DNA of 63,835 bases from CAYMMX01 sp964391675 (lineage in GTDB: Bacteria > Cyanobacteriota > Vampirovibrionia > Gastranaerophilales > Gastranaerophilaceae), in assembly GCA_964391675.1 (NCBI GenBank), contig CAYMMX010000010.1, positions 1 to 63,835 of the forward strand. Direction: 5' to 3'. Position 1 is the first letter of the stretch; each line of letters opens with the position of its first letter. Below are positions 16,553 through 25,380 of this stretch, one piece after another. Below the pieces are notes generated by a model. That model worked only from the letters and a program-made list of their open reading frames with translations, was not told the origin of the DNA and did no database searches. Made by a program: the position numbers and the translations under genes.

Positions 16553-17308
16553 ATGGGTCTTTCAGCTTCACAAGCTAGGCTATTAACTCTCACTACGAGA
16601 ATATCTGATTTGGAATTGCAAGCACAACAAATTTCAAACGAAAAAATCAGATTGTCTTCTGATACAGAAAAAATTACCAGTAAATATTCAAATTCGCTAA
16701 ATCAACAGAAGTTCAGGTTATTGAATGATATTAGCACTTCAGGTACATATAATTACATTGATATGACATATAATAGTCTTACCGGTAGCGGTTCGCCTTT
16801 ATTAAATCAATATGCTGTAACAGATAGCAGAGGTAATATTTTGGTTACTGCTGAGATGGCTGATGCATTCGAATCCTCATCAAATGCTGATGATTTTATA
16901 GAAGCAATTTCTTCAAACGGTGATGATATACATTATACAAATATTTATAATAAAATGTGTGGTGGTTATAAGCTAATTGGAGAAAAGGAATCTTCAGATA
17001 CCAATTGGATGAATGCTCAAATACAAAGTGGCAATATATTATTAGAACAATATAAAGATGGAGAATGGGTTTCTGCATCTTGGTACGCCAATGATGATAT
17101 TGTAGAAGAAATGGATGATAGCGATGTTGCTCAAGCAGAATCTGAATACGATGCAGCAATGGCAAAAATAAAAACAAAAGATAGTAGATATGATTTGCAA
17201 TTAAAAAATATTGATACAGAACATTCAGCATTACAGACAGAAGTTGATTCAGTAAAAAAAGTTATTGAAAAAAATATTGATCGAAATTTTAAGATCTTTG
17301 ATGCTTAA
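16553..17308 (+). CDS. Unknown protein with MGLSASQARLL N-terminus
   Basis: 251 residues with no signal peptide or membrane helix. The N-terminal 45 residues (MGLSASQARLLTLTTRISDL onward) are amphipathic and helical. The middle is Asn/Ser/Asp-rich. The C-terminal 60 residues form a helix rich in Asp, Lys and Gln, ending near FKIFDA. Proteins with this N-terminal block are, to my recollection, recurrent in gut Melainabacteria, but I cannot verify that. The layout (amphipathic N- and C-terminal helices, no Sec signal) resembles axial or secreted substrates of flagellar-type export. A strong terminator follows. Confidence 0.6.
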   Translation: MGLSASQARLLTLTTRISDLELQAQQISNEKIRLSSDTEKITSKYSNSLNQQKFRLLNDISTSGTYNYIDMTYNSLTGSGSPLLNQYAVTDSRGNILVTAEMADAFESSSNADDFIEAISSNGDDIHYTNIYNKMCGGYKLIGEKESSDTNWMNAQIQSGNILLEQYKDGEWVSASWYANDDIVEEMDDSDVAQAESEYDAAMAKIKTKDSRYDLQLKNIDTEHSALQTEVDSVKKVIEKNIDRNFKIFDA

Positions 17309-17349
17309 TAACTATGTTTTTCCCCTATCCCATAATTTGTAAAGTTTAT

Positions 17350-17374
17350 ACACCGATTCTATCGGTGTTTTTTA
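17350..17374 (+). terminator. Intrinsic terminator
   Basis: ACACCGAT (17350-17357), a 3-base loop, ATCGGTGT (17361-17368), then a T-run. A compact 8-bp stem closing the 16553 gene. Confidence 0.85.
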
Positions 17375-17480
17375 TTGTAAAAGTATTTTGAAATTTATTT
17401 TTAAAGAAAATAATGCTATTCCGTAAATTATTAATCTCGAACTTTTTTATGACGGCCGAAATCTGTACATAGAGCTAAAA

Positions 17481-17510
17481 AGCACCTTTGAAACAATGTT
17501 CAAAAGTGCT
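17481..17510 (-). terminator. Intrinsic terminator of the tRNA-Leu gene
   Basis: Read on the minus strand this is an AGCAC...GTGCT hairpin of 5+6 bp with one mismatch and a 6-base loop, followed by TTTT. It begins 13 bases downstream of the tRNA 3' end. Confidence 0.75.
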
Positions 17511-17522
17511 GATTTTGATATA

Positions 17523-17607
17523 TGGTGGGCCCGGAGAGACTCGAACTCTCACACATTGCTGCGCTAGATCCTAAGTCTAGTGCGTCTACCAATTTCGCCA
17601 CAGGCCC
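17523..17607 (-). tRNA. tRNA-Leu (UAG anticodon)
   Basis: An 85-base class II tRNA. The acceptor stem is GGGCCTG pairing with CGGGCCC, the D arm contains GCGAAATTGGTAGACGC, the anticodon stem is CTAGA/TCTAG with loop CTTAGGA (anticodon TAG, bases 17573-17571), the variable arm is long, and the T arm is GAGAG-TTCGAGT-CTCTC. The CCA end is encoded. A terminator follows. Confidence 0.95.
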
Positions 17608-17636
17608 GTGGCTTTTTACATTAAGTTGTCATTTTA

Positions 17637-17744
17637 CGGTCTGTGTCGAAATTGATAGACTTGCGTCTACCTTCCCTCTCGCAAAACCTGACGTTTAGTC
17701 AGTTTCCGTTCGGCAGAGTGCCACAATAACCTCAAGTTATTATT
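17637..17744. other. Structured element with an inverted partial tRNA-Leu copy
   Basis: On the plus strand, bases 17639-17660 match the 5' part of the neighbouring minus-strand tRNA-Leu in about 19 of 22 positions (TGTG-CGAAATTG-TAGAC core), so the two copies form an inverted repeat about 30 bases apart. After it lie short perfect hairpins: GAC/GTC (17658-17667), CTGAC/GTCAG (17688-17702), GGCA/TGCC (17712-17722) and AATAAC/GTTATT (17725-17741). No complete second tRNA can be folded. It could be a tRNA remnant, an RNA leader of the tRNA transcript, or an unnamed small RNA. Confidence 0.4.
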
Positions 17745-17912
17745 AATATAAATTTATCCCAACCATACTCTTCTGTCAAGCTAATTTCATTCTTTAGGTA
17801 AAATTTTTATTAAGATTTTCCTTGATTGAAGCATGTTGTAGTGTTTTTATTATATAATGTCATTGACTAGGTGGATATTAGTATTCCCTTTATAACCATG
17901 TAGAGGAAAATT

Positions 17913-19223
17913 TTGAAAAATTCAAAACTTACATTAGCTATATTTTCATCTTTAATCCTAGGAATTATTTTTGGATGGTTAATGCCGGATTTAGCCCAAA
18001 AGCTTCATCCGTTGGCTACTATATTTTTGAATATGGTTAAAATGATTATTGCTCCATTGCTTTTTGCAACTCTGGTAGTAGGTATAGCCGGTCATGGAGA
18101 TGCTAAAAGTATTGGTAAAATAGGAATTAAAACTCTTATTTATTTTGAAATTGTTACTACTTTGGCTTTGATAATAGGACTTGTGGTAGGAAATTTATTT
18201 AAACCGGGCGAAGGTTTTGGACTTATTGTCAATAAAGAAGCATTAAATACAGTTACAAATATGGCTAATACCACTAATGTTCATCATTCCTTTAGCCAAA
18301 TGATTATTGATGTCTTTCCAACAAGTGTAATACAATCAATGGCAGAAGGTAATTTATTGCAAATTGTCGTTTTTTCAATATTTTTTGCGCTTGCAATTTG
18401 TGCAGTTGGACAAAAGGCAAAGCCTGTTTTAGATGTTTTAAATTCTTTATCTGAAGTTATGTTTAAATTTACTGAATATGTAATGTATTTTGCTCCTATA
18501 GGTATATTTGGCGCAATTTCTTCTACCGTTGGCGAAAATGGATTAGGTGTTTTAAAAAGCTATGCAAAAATTATATTTTCACTATATTTTGCCCTAATTA
18601 TATTTGTAACAATTGTTTTATTTATTGCATGCAAAATAGTTAAAATATCCTTTAGAAATCTTTTAAAAACAATAAGAGAGCCTGCACTTTTAGCTTTCTC
18701 TACAGCCAGTTCAGAAGCCGCTTTGCCAAAAGCAATGGAAATTATGGAAAAATTCGGAGTTCCTAAAAATATTGTAGGTTTTGTTATGCCTACCGGTTAT
18801 ACTTTTAATTTAGATGGGAGTACTCTTTATTTGGCATTAGGGGTTCTTTTTGCTACACAAATAGCCGGTATAAATATGTCTTTAGAGCAGCAGATTATGA
18901 TTATGCTTGCCCTTATGGTTACCAGTAAAGGAGTTGCTGCGGTTCCAAGAGTTTCATTGATTGTTTTAGCGGGAACTTTATCCAGTTTTCATTATCCCAT
19001 TATCGGGGTTGCAATTCTGCTTGGTATTGACCAAATTCTTGATATGGGAAGAACAACCGTTAATCTAATAGGAAATTGTGTTGCTACAGTTGTTATTGCA
19101 CGCTGGGAAAATGAATTTGATTATGCAAAAATGCATGATTTTATTAAAGAACGTAAACTTAAATCAATAAATCTTGGTGTTGTAGAACAAAAAAAAGATG
19201 AATATGTTAATAGTGAATATTAG
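17913..19223 (+). CDS. Dicarboxylate/amino-acid:cation symporter (DAACS)
   Basis: 436 residues with about eight membrane helices and two re-entrant loops. The family signatures are TASSEAALPKAM (the serine-rich hairpin), MPTGYTFNLDGSTLY (the NMDGT-type motif), TSKGVAAVPRVSLIVL and the aspartate-containing GIDQILDMGRTTVNLIGN. It imports glutamate, aspartate or C4-dicarboxylates with Na+ or H+ (GltP/DctA family); the exact substrate cannot be told. The start is TTG with GAGGAAA upstream. A -10-like TATAAT lies at 17853-17858 without a convincing -35. Confidence 0.9.
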   Translation: MKNSKLTLAIFSSLILGIIFGWLMPDLAQKLHPLATIFLNMVKMIIAPLLFATLVVGIAGHGDAKSIGKIGIKTLIYFEIVTTLALIIGLVVGNLFKPGEGFGLIVNKEALNTVTNMANTTNVHHSFSQMIIDVFPTSVIQSMAEGNLLQIVVFSIFFALAICAVGQKAKPVLDVLNSLSEVMFKFTEYVMYFAPIGIFGAISSTVGENGLGVLKSYAKIIFSLYFALIIFVTIVLFIACKIVKISFRNLLKTIREPALLAFSTASSEAALPKAMEIMEKFGVPKNIVGFVMPTGYTFNLDGSTLYLALGVLFATQIAGINMSLEQQIMIMLALMVTSKGVAAVPRVSLIVLAGTLSSFHYPIIGVAILLGIDQILDMGRTTVNLIGNCVATVVIARWENEFDYAKMHDFIKERKLKSINLGVVEQKKDEYVNSEY

Positions 19224-19225
19224 TT

Positions 19226-19253
19226 TTTGATATAATAAAAAAGTTATATCAAA
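19226..19253. repeat. Perfect 10-bp inverted repeat before ileS
   Basis: TTTGATATAA (19226-19235) and TTATATCAAA (19244-19253) with an 8-base loop, 30 bases before the ileS ATG. No T-run follows, so it is not a typical terminator. It may be an operator or a weak end hairpin for the transporter mRNA. I see no T-box. Confidence 0.5.
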
Positions 19254-19282
19254 TAAATGTTTTCATATAAGGATGGAAAAAG

Positions 19283-22105
19283 ATGACAGAAAAAGAAATG
19301 ATAGAATACAAAGATACTCTTAACTTACCTCAAACCACATTAGCTATGAGAGCAAATGCGGCTGTAAGAGAATTAGAAATTCAAAAAATATGGGATGAGA
19401 TTAATGTATATGAAAAAAATATTAAGCAAAGAAGTACGTCAAATGCTTTTGTATTACATGATGGACCTCCATATTTAAGTTCTGATAAAATTCATATAGG
19501 AACTGCTCTAAATAAAATTTTAAAAGACATTTTAATTAAATATAAATCACAAAAGGGTTATTATGCACCTTATATTCCGGGTTATGACGGACATGGACTT
19601 CCTATTGAAAATGCTGTTGTGAAAAATATTAAAGGAGGAAGAGAATCTATAACACCTTTTGAGCTTCGTAAGAAATGCAGAGAATTTGCTGTTAAAAACT
19701 TAAAAGGACAAGAAAATGAGTTTAAAAGACTTGGCGTTTGGGGTGATTGGGAACATCCGTATTTGACTATAAACCAAAATTTTGAAGCAGAACAAATTAG
19801 AGTTTTCGGCAAAATGTATAAAAACGGTTATGTTGAAAAAGGTTTAAAGCCGGTTTATTGGTGCGCATCTTGTGAAACAGCTTTAGCAGAAGCTGAAGTG
19901 GAATATGCTGATCATACTTCAACTTCAATTTATGTAAGATTTAAATTTGAAGAAGAAGATAGAAAAAAAGCTTTTAAAATAGCTGGTGTTATTTCAGAAA
20001 AAGATTTATATGCCGTAATATGGACAACAACTCCATGGACGATTCCTTCAAATTTGGCTATTTGTCTTCATCCAAGGTTAGAATATACTTTTTTTGAATA
20101 CAATAACGACATTTATGTTATTGCACAAGAACTTCTTAGAAACTTTTTAGAGGGAGTTGCTTGGGAAGAAAAAGATATTAATGTTTTAGGTCAATGTAAA
20201 GGTGCGGATTTAGAATTATTAAATACAAAACATCCATTGTATGATAGAAAATCACCTCTAATTTTAGGAGAGCATGTTACAACTGATGCAGGTACAGGTG
20301 AAGTTCATACTGCTCCGGGGCACGGTCTTGAAGATTACGAAGTGGGAGTTAAATATAATTTAGGTGTTCTTTCTCCTCTTGATTCAAAAGGTATATGGAC
20401 TGATGAAGTACCCGATTTAAAAGGGATTCCTTACTATAAAGGTAATGCAATTGTTATTGAAAATTTGGAAGCAGCAAATGCTTTATTGGCAAAGGCTGAC
20501 ATTCAACACAGTTACCCACATTGTTGGCGTTGTAAGCATCCGGTAATTTATCGTGCGACACCTCAATGGTTTGTTAAAGTTGATAGATTTAGAGAAAAAA
20601 CATTAGGAGAAATTAAAAAGGTAAAATGGATTCCTACAAGTGGCGAAAACAGGATTACCAATATGATTGAAGGACGTTCTGATTGGTGTATCTCAAGGCA
20701 AAGGGCTTGGGGGGTTCCGATTCCAGTATTTTACTGCAAGGATTGTAACGAAGTTATTGTTACTGATGATACAATTGAAAATGTTGCAAATTTATTTGAT
20801 AATGAGAGTTCCGATGCATGGGTGAAATATTCTGAAAAAGAATTATTGCCTGCTAACTTCCAATGTCCAAAATGCGGTAGTGCAAATTTTCAAAAAGAAA
20901 ATGACATTATGGACGTATGGTTTGATTCAGGAGTAACTTGGAAGTCAGTAGTAGAAAAAAGATTTGAAGAATTAGGACATATTCCTGTTGATATGTATTT
21001 AGAAGGTTCTGATCAGCATAGAGGATGGTTTCAATCATCTTTGCTGACATGTATGGCAACTGAAGGAAAAGCTCCTTATAAAGAAGTTTTAACACATGGC
21101 TTTGTTCTTGATGGTGAAGGACGTAAAATGTCAAAATCATTGGGAAATGTTGTTGCTCCACAAGAAATTATTAAAAATTATGGTGCAGATGTATTGAGAC
21201 TTTGGGCAGCATCTGTTGATTACAGAAATGATATTAAAATAGGTTCAAATGCTATTAATCAATTAGTAGAGATATTTAAAAAAACAAGAAATACTGTAAG
21301 ATTTTTACTTGGAAATTTGTATGATTTTGATCCGAATCAAGATTATGTTCAATACAATGAATTAAAAAATATTGATAAATTTGCTTTGCATAAACTAAAC
21401 CAATTAATTAAGCAAGTAACAGAAGCCTTTGATAATTATGAATTTTATAAATACTTTCAGCATTTACAAAATTTTGCAGCAGTTGACTTGAGTGCTTTTT
21501 ATCTTGATATTGTAAAAGATAGATTATATACAGCGGGCAAAAAATCACTTTCAAGAAGAGCATGTCAGAGTGTTTTGTATGAAATATCACAAAGTCTTGT
21601 AAGAATTTTAACTCCTGTAATGCCGCATCAAGCAGAAGATATTTGGCAAAATGTTATTCAATCTCAAAAAGGTGAGTTAGAAAGCATTTTACTTTCTGAT
21701 TGGCCAAAAGTAAATCCAAGATGGGATAATTTTGATTTAGAAGAGGACTTTTCAAAGATATTAAAAACCAGAGAAATTGTTACTAAGGCGATAGAGCCTT
21801 TACGTGCAAATAAACAGGTGGGAAGTTCATTGGAAGTTGCTGTTTATATTAAACCAACAGAAGAATCTATTGAGATTTTGCAAGTAAATAAGGATGAGCT
21901 TTGTAATATATTTATTACATCTCAAGCGATTTTATCTCAAGAAAAACCGCAAAATGTTTTGAGTGAATACCAAGAAGATGGTTATACCGTATGGGTAACA
22001 AAATCAATTGGTGAAAAATGTCAAAGATGTTGGAAATATCGTACACTCGGTGAACATCAAGGACATGAAACAATATGCTCTGAATGTTTTCAAGCTATAC
22101 AATAA
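19283..22105 (+). CDS. ileS: Isoleucyl-tRNA synthetase
   Basis: 940 residues, class I synthetase. The HIGH-type motif is KIHIGTALN, preceded by HDGPPYLS. The CP1 editing domain contains TTTPWTIPSN and DAGTGEVHTAPGHG. Next come GRSDWCISRQRAWGVPIPVF, DVWFDSGVTW, SDQHRGWFQSSLL and the KMSKS loop (GRKMSKSLGNVV). The C-terminal zinc knuckle is CQRCWKY...CSEC. It charges tRNA-Ile and edits valine. It is followed 60 bases later by holB. Confidence 0.97.
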   Translation: MTEKEMIEYKDTLNLPQTTLAMRANAAVRELEIQKIWDEINVYEKNIKQRSTSNAFVLHDGPPYLSSDKIHIGTALNKILKDILIKYKSQKGYYAPYIPGYDGHGLPIENAVVKNIKGGRESITPFELRKKCREFAVKNLKGQENEFKRLGVWGDWEHPYLTINQNFEAEQIRVFGKMYKNGYVEKGLKPVYWCASCETALAEAEVEYADHTSTSIYVRFKFEEEDRKKAFKIAGVISEKDLYAVIWTTTPWTIPSNLAICLHPRLEYTFFEYNNDIYVIAQELLRNFLEGVAWEEKDINVLGQCKGADLELLNTKHPLYDRKSPLILGEHVTTDAGTGEVHTAPGHGLEDYEVGVKYNLGVLSPLDSKGIWTDEVPDLKGIPYYKGNAIVIENLEAANALLAKADIQHSYPHCWRCKHPVIYRATPQWFVKVDRFREKTLGEIKKVKWIPTSGENRITNMIEGRSDWCISRQRAWGVPIPVFYCKDCNEVIVTDDTIENVANLFDNESSDAWVKYSEKELLPANFQCPKCGSANFQKENDIMDVWFDSGVTWKSVVEKRFEELGHIPVDMYLEGSDQHRGWFQSSLLTCMATEGKAPYKEVLTHGFVLDGEGRKMSKSLGNVVAPQEIIKNYGADVLRLWAASVDYRNDIKIGSNAINQLVEIFKKTRNTVRFLLGNLYDFDPNQDYVQYNELKNIDKFALHKLNQLIKQVTEAFDNYEFYKYFQHLQNFAAVDLSAFYLDIVKDRLYTAGKKSLSRRACQSVLYEISQSLVRILTPVMPHQAEDIWQNVIQSQKGELESILLSDWPKVNPRWDNFDLEEDFSKILKTREIVTKAIEPLRANKQVGSSLEVAVYIKPTEESIEILQVNKDELCNIFITSQAILSQEKPQNVLSEYQEDGYTVWVTKSIGEKCQRCWKYRTLGEHQGHETICSECFQAIQ

Positions 22106-22165
22106 CAATTAATATTATTTTCTGAAATATTTAAAGAGAGCTAAGGTAAAGGGGTTCTGTAAAAT

Positions 22166-23053
22166 ATGTTTTCAAAACATTTAAAAGAAAAATATCCTTT
22201 TTTAACAAATTATTTTGAAAATGGAATAAAAAGCAAAGCCCATTCTCTTTCACATAGTATATTGTTTTTTGGACAAGATACTCAGGTTCAATATGAATTT
22301 GCAATTGAAATTGCAAGATTTTTAAATTGTAAAGAATTTAAAAATCAAGCTTGTCAGTGTTTAGATTGTAATTGGATAAAAGAAGGAAAACATCCTGCGG
22401 TTTTAACTTTTTCGAAAATTGACAACAAGCCTCCGGATGATGATTCAAAAACAGTAATTTCAGTTAAACAGACACAAGTTATTAAGAACTTGCTTTTAAA
22501 CACTTCTGATTATTATCGCATATTTATTTTTTGCGATTCTGATATCGAAAAAGTAAACGGTGAAGAAAAGAAAGTAATTAAAGGCTTAAATGAATCTAAT
22601 TTTCAATCAGAAACAGCTAATTCACTACTTAAAATTGTTGAAGAACCCCCAGAGAATACAATGTTCTTTTTTCTTACAAGAGATAAGAATGACTTGCTTG
22701 AAACAATTATATCAAGATCGCAAAGTTTTTTTATTCCATCATATGAAAAAGAAGAAAGAGATTTTTCTATCATACAAGATATTTTTTCAACTTATCCTGA
22801 TATACAAAGAAAAGATTCTTTTGACTTAGCTCAGGATTTATTTAGTCTTTCAAAAGAATATGGTAATTTTGTAATTTTGCAACAGATACAAAATTACTTA
22901 TTAAATTTATTAAAATTAAATATGGATAATATCTTTATTAAGAATAAAATTATTTTAGACATTAAGTATGTCAATAAATCGAAAAAAATGATAGAATCGC
23001 ACTTAAATCCACTAACTGTATTTGAAGATATGTGTCTTAACTTTACAAATTAA
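22166..23053 (+). CDS. holB: DNA polymerase III delta' subunit
   Basis: 295 residues of the AAA+ clamp-loader family. A zinc-binding cysteine group sits at about residues 52-70 (NCKEFKNQACQCLDC). SLLKIVEEPPENTMFFFLT is the Walker-B/sensor-type segment, and IISRSQSFFIP carries the SRC-like arginine motif (here SRS). The P-loop (FFGQDTQVQYEFA) lacks GKT, as expected for the non-ATPase delta' rather than the tau/gamma subunit. Its last 4 bases overlap convergently with tcdA. Confidence 0.88.
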   Translation: MFSKHLKEKYPFLTNYFENGIKSKAHSLSHSILFFGQDTQVQYEFAIEIARFLNCKEFKNQACQCLDCNWIKEGKHPAVLTFSKIDNKPPDDDSKTVISVKQTQVIKNLLLNTSDYYRIFIFCDSDIEKVNGEEKKVIKGLNESNFQSETANSLLKIVEEPPENTMFFFLTRDKNDLLETIISRSQSFFIPSYEKEERDFSIIQDIFSTYPDIQRKDSFDLAQDLFSLSKEYGNFVILQQIQNYLLNLLKLNMDNIFIKNKIILDIKYVNKSKKMIESHLNPLTVFEDMCLNFTN

Positions 23054-23805
23054 TAAATTATTTTTTTAAAAAAAAATTTTACAATATAACTTGCCATGAA
23101 AATCCCGGCACAAGAAGCAACAAATGGAGTTGATGAGGGTGTAATTTTATTAAATTCTATTTTTTCGCCACTTTTTATTTCAATTTCTTCTTTAGTAGAA
23201 ATTTTCTTTAGACAAACAGGCTTTTCTCTGCTTGTAATAACAGTAATTCCTTTCTCAATATTTCGTTTTTTTAACTGGTATAAAACATTTGAAGCAAAAA
23301 CGTCTTTTTTGTCTTTAATCTCTGAAATATCACAAATATAAAGTTCTTCAGGGCTTATGCGATTTCCTGCTCCTAGAGAACTTATTATCGGAATCTTATT
23401 TTTGTGAGCAAAATGTAATAAATCTACCTTAAAACGCATTGTATCAATGGCATCAGCAACAAAATCAGGTGCTGATTTTATTAAGTCTTGATTTAATTTT
23501 TCGGTATAAAAGTCATTTATAGTATTAATATTTATATTAGTATTTATATCTTTTAATCTTTTTTTAAAAAGTATTGTTTTTTCTTTACCAACGGTAGAGT
23601 TTAAAGCAATAATTTGACGATTAATATTTGATGTTGAAATTTTATCAAAATCTACAAGAGTAAGTTCACCAATGCCTGCTCTTGCCAGCATTTCAGCACA
23701 AAATCCACCAACTCCGCCAAGCCCAAGTATAGCAACATGTTTGTTTTTTAATGTTTCTTGAGCTTTTTCACCCCAATATAATTCGTTACGTGAAAAAATT
23801 GTCAT
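23050..23805 (-). CDS. tcdA: tRNA threonylcarbamoyladenosine dehydratase (E1-like)
   Basis: 251 residues of the ThiF/MoeB/UBA superfamily. The ATP-binding GLGGVGGFCAEMLARAGIG, LVDFDKISTSNINRQ with the arginine finger, DAIDTMRFKVDLL and the late ITSREKPVC segment match TcdA (YgdL/CsdL), which cyclises t6A37 in tRNAs to ct6A. No CxxC zinc pairs as in MoeB/ThiF are seen, supporting TcdA over a sulfur-carrier activator. A Shine-Dalgarno CAGGAG precedes the ATG, and a TATAAT-like box lies upstream on the minus strand. Confidence 0.85.
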   Translation of the reverse strand: MTIFSRNELYWGEKAQETLKNKHVAILGLGGVGGFCAEMLARAGIGELTLVDFDKISTSNINRQIIALNSTVGKEKTILFKKRLKDINTNININTINDFYTEKLNQDLIKSAPDFVADAIDTMRFKVDLLHFAHKNKIPIISSLGAGNRISPEELYICDISEIKDKKDVFASNVLYQLKKRNIEKGITVITSREKPVCLKKISTKEEIEIKSGEKIEFNKITPSSTPFVASCAGIFMASYIVKFFFKKIIY

Positions 23806-23950
23806 TTATTTGCTCCTGTTTTTATTATATTATCTTAGCAGGAATGAAGTATAAATAATATTAATATCTTCCCTAAGTGGCTAATATGTAACAAAAAAAT
23901 TGTATGATAGAGTTTAATCACTTATCATTTATATAAATAGAGGGTTTTAA

Positions 23951-24289
23951 ATGCAGGTTTATAAAACTGATTCAAATTCGTCTTTTAGGGCACAGCTTAA
24001 ATTATATGCTAAAAAAGACTTAATTAAGCCATATGAGGCTGTAATTTTAAAAAAGCTTGCTTCAAAAATAGGAAATGACGTTGATAGTATAAATATTTCT
24101 ATAGGTAATTTAAGCGGAAAATTTGATTATGATGATAAAAAACTTATTCATACCGGTAGTAAATATAACATTTCTATACAATCAATAATAAACGGAAAAG
24201 AATATAATGAGAATATTAATGAGATTGTTAATATTAGAGGACATTGCAGACCATTTAAAACTCTAAAATTATTTTTGCAAAGTTTATAA
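23951..24289 (+). CDS. Small unknown protein with N-terminal F-x-A motif
   Basis: 112 residues with no signal peptide and no membrane helix. Residues 9-15 read NSSFRAQ, similar to the short F-K-G/A tags near the start of the two large paralogues at 28956 and 30747. The rest alternates charged beta strands and ends with a basic helix. A GAGGG Shine-Dalgarno-like stretch precedes the ATG, and a TATGAT box lies 40-50 bases upstream. It converges on secG. I recognise no family. Confidence 0.6.
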   Translation: MQVYKTDSNSSFRAQLKLYAKKDLIKPYEAVILKKLASKIGNDVDSINISIGNLSGKFDYDDKKLIHTGSKYNISIQSIINGKEYNENINEIVNIRGHCRPFKTLKLFLQSL

Positions 24290-24302
24290 AAATAATTTTA
24301 GT

Positions 24303-24527
24303 CTATTTAATTATTCCAAAACCCAATAAAAATGTGCATAGTATAAAAATAGTTGAAATAATCATTGTTAATTTATTAAGACCTGATTCAGCACTTTTTT
24401 GTGATGAAAAAAGATGACTTGCTCCTCCAATACCACCGATGCCATCACCTTTAGGAGAATGAAGCAATATTAAAATTATTAATAAAACAGCTGATATTAT
24501 TTGAATTATCCATATTAATGTAAGCAT
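24303..24527 (-). CDS. secG: Preprotein translocase subunit SecG
   Basis: 74 residues with the standard SecG plan: membrane helix 1 (about 4-22), the short cytoplasmic loop HSPKGDGIGGIGGASHLF, and membrane helix 2 (about 52-72). It is part of the SecYEG channel, aiding SecA cycling. It lies 16 bases downstream of the Nudix-regulator gene and probably shares its transcript. Confidence 0.92.
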   Translation of the reverse strand: MLTLIWIIQIISAVLLIILILLHSPKGDGIGGIGGASHLFSSQKSAESGLNKLTMIISTIFILCTFLLGFGIIK

Positions 24528-24543
24528 TTATTTTACTCCTTAG

Positions 24544-25263
24544 TTATTTTTTCGTTGTAGAAGTTAAAGGTGTTGGAATTATTTCTTTGGTTTTTGGTTT
24601 AGAAATAAAATGTGCTCTTTTAGAGTTTAATTTGATATTATCAAAAGTATATAACCTTGCGGGTCTTTTAGATTTTGATTTTGAAAATTCATTTAATTCC
24701 CTTAAGCCCTCTGTTGAAAGAGCTTTTTTTCTAAAGTTTCTTTTATCAAGTTTTTTATCCATTATCAATTCATATGATTTTTGCATTTCGGTTAAAGTGA
24801 ATCGTTCACTCAAAAGCTGATATGCAACGGGACACATCTCAAGTCTTTCACGAGTTCTTTTTAAAGAATATTCTATAATCTCTTTGTGGTCAAAAGCCAA
24901 AGGAGGTAAATCATATACTTTATGCCATTCAACATCTTTACTATCAAAGACGTCAACATCTTCTTCTCTTATGAGAGCAAAATAAGCGCAAGTAATTACC
25001 CTTGCATCAGTTCTACGAAGGGGATCACCAAACGTGTATAATTGTTCTAAGTAAATGTTATCAACATTTGTTTTTTCTTTTAAAATTCTTAGTGCCGCAT
25101 CGTCAAGATTTTCGGATAATCTTATAAATCCTCCGGGAATAGCCCATCTTCCTTTAAATGGTTCGTTGGTTCTTTTTACCAATAGCACTTTAAGTGAGTT
25201 GTTTTTTATAGTTAAAATAACAACGTCAACTGTAATTTCATGTGTTTTTGTTTCATTAAACAT
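24544..25263 (-). CDS. NrtR-like Nudix-domain transcriptional regulator
   Basis: 239 residues. The N-terminal Nudix fold (about 8-145) has GRWAIPGGFIRLSENLDDAA, but the Nudix box is broken: where RExxEExG is expected it reads RILKEKTN, losing catalytic glutamates. The C-terminal part (about 150-200, LLSERFTLTEMQKSYELI... then RNFRKKAL) looks like the winged-helix DNA-binding domain of NrtR/YgdQ-type regulators of NAD metabolism, which bind ADP-ribose-type ligands without hydrolysis. A basic 40-residue tail follows. The target genes are not evident here, since its operon partner is secG. Confidence 0.75.
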   Translation of the reverse strand: MFNETKTHEITVDVVILTIKNNSLKVLLVKRTNEPFKGRWAIPGGFIRLSENLDDAALRILKEKTNVDNIYLEQLYTFGDPLRRTDARVITCAYFALIREEDVDVFDSKDVEWHKVYDLPPLAFDHKEIIEYSLKRTRERLEMCPVAYQLLSERFTLTEMQKSYELIMDKKLDKRNFRKKALSTEGLRELNEFSKSKSKRPARLYTFDNIKLNSKRAHFISKPKTKEIIPTPLTSTTKK

Positions 25264-25320
25264 TTAAATTTAACTCCTAGCTTTCTTATTTTAATATAAA
25301 AATAAAACTTTTGCAAAAAA

Positions 25321-25368
25321 ATTAAATAAAAAAGTCAGAATTTATTAATTCTGACTTTTTTATTTAAT
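25321..25368. terminator. Perfect 22-bp bidirectional terminator
   Basis: Arms 25321-25342 and 25347-25368 are exact reverse complements with a 4-base loop. A core GTCAGAATT stem is flanked by A and T tracts on both sides. It follows the 3' end of the transglycosylase gene on the minus strand and insulates the Nudix-regulator/secG transcript. Confidence 0.85.
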
Positions 25369-25380
25369 CTAATATTATAA

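Noticed and set aside
16333..16593. Minus-strand ORF between cheB and the next gene
   Set aside because: It overlaps the sigma-28-like site and the start of a better-supported gene, has no Shine-Dalgarno and no recognisable motif.
17637..17744. Second complete tRNA-Leu gene or a group I intron
   Set aside because: Only the 5' half matches tRNA-Leu; no acceptor 3' strand, anticodon arm or T arm can be completed, and no group I core (P, Q, R, S) is visible.
19224..19282. T-box leader for ileS
   Set aside because: The gap is only 59 bases with a simple inverted repeat; there is no room for a T-box and no conserved T-box sequence.
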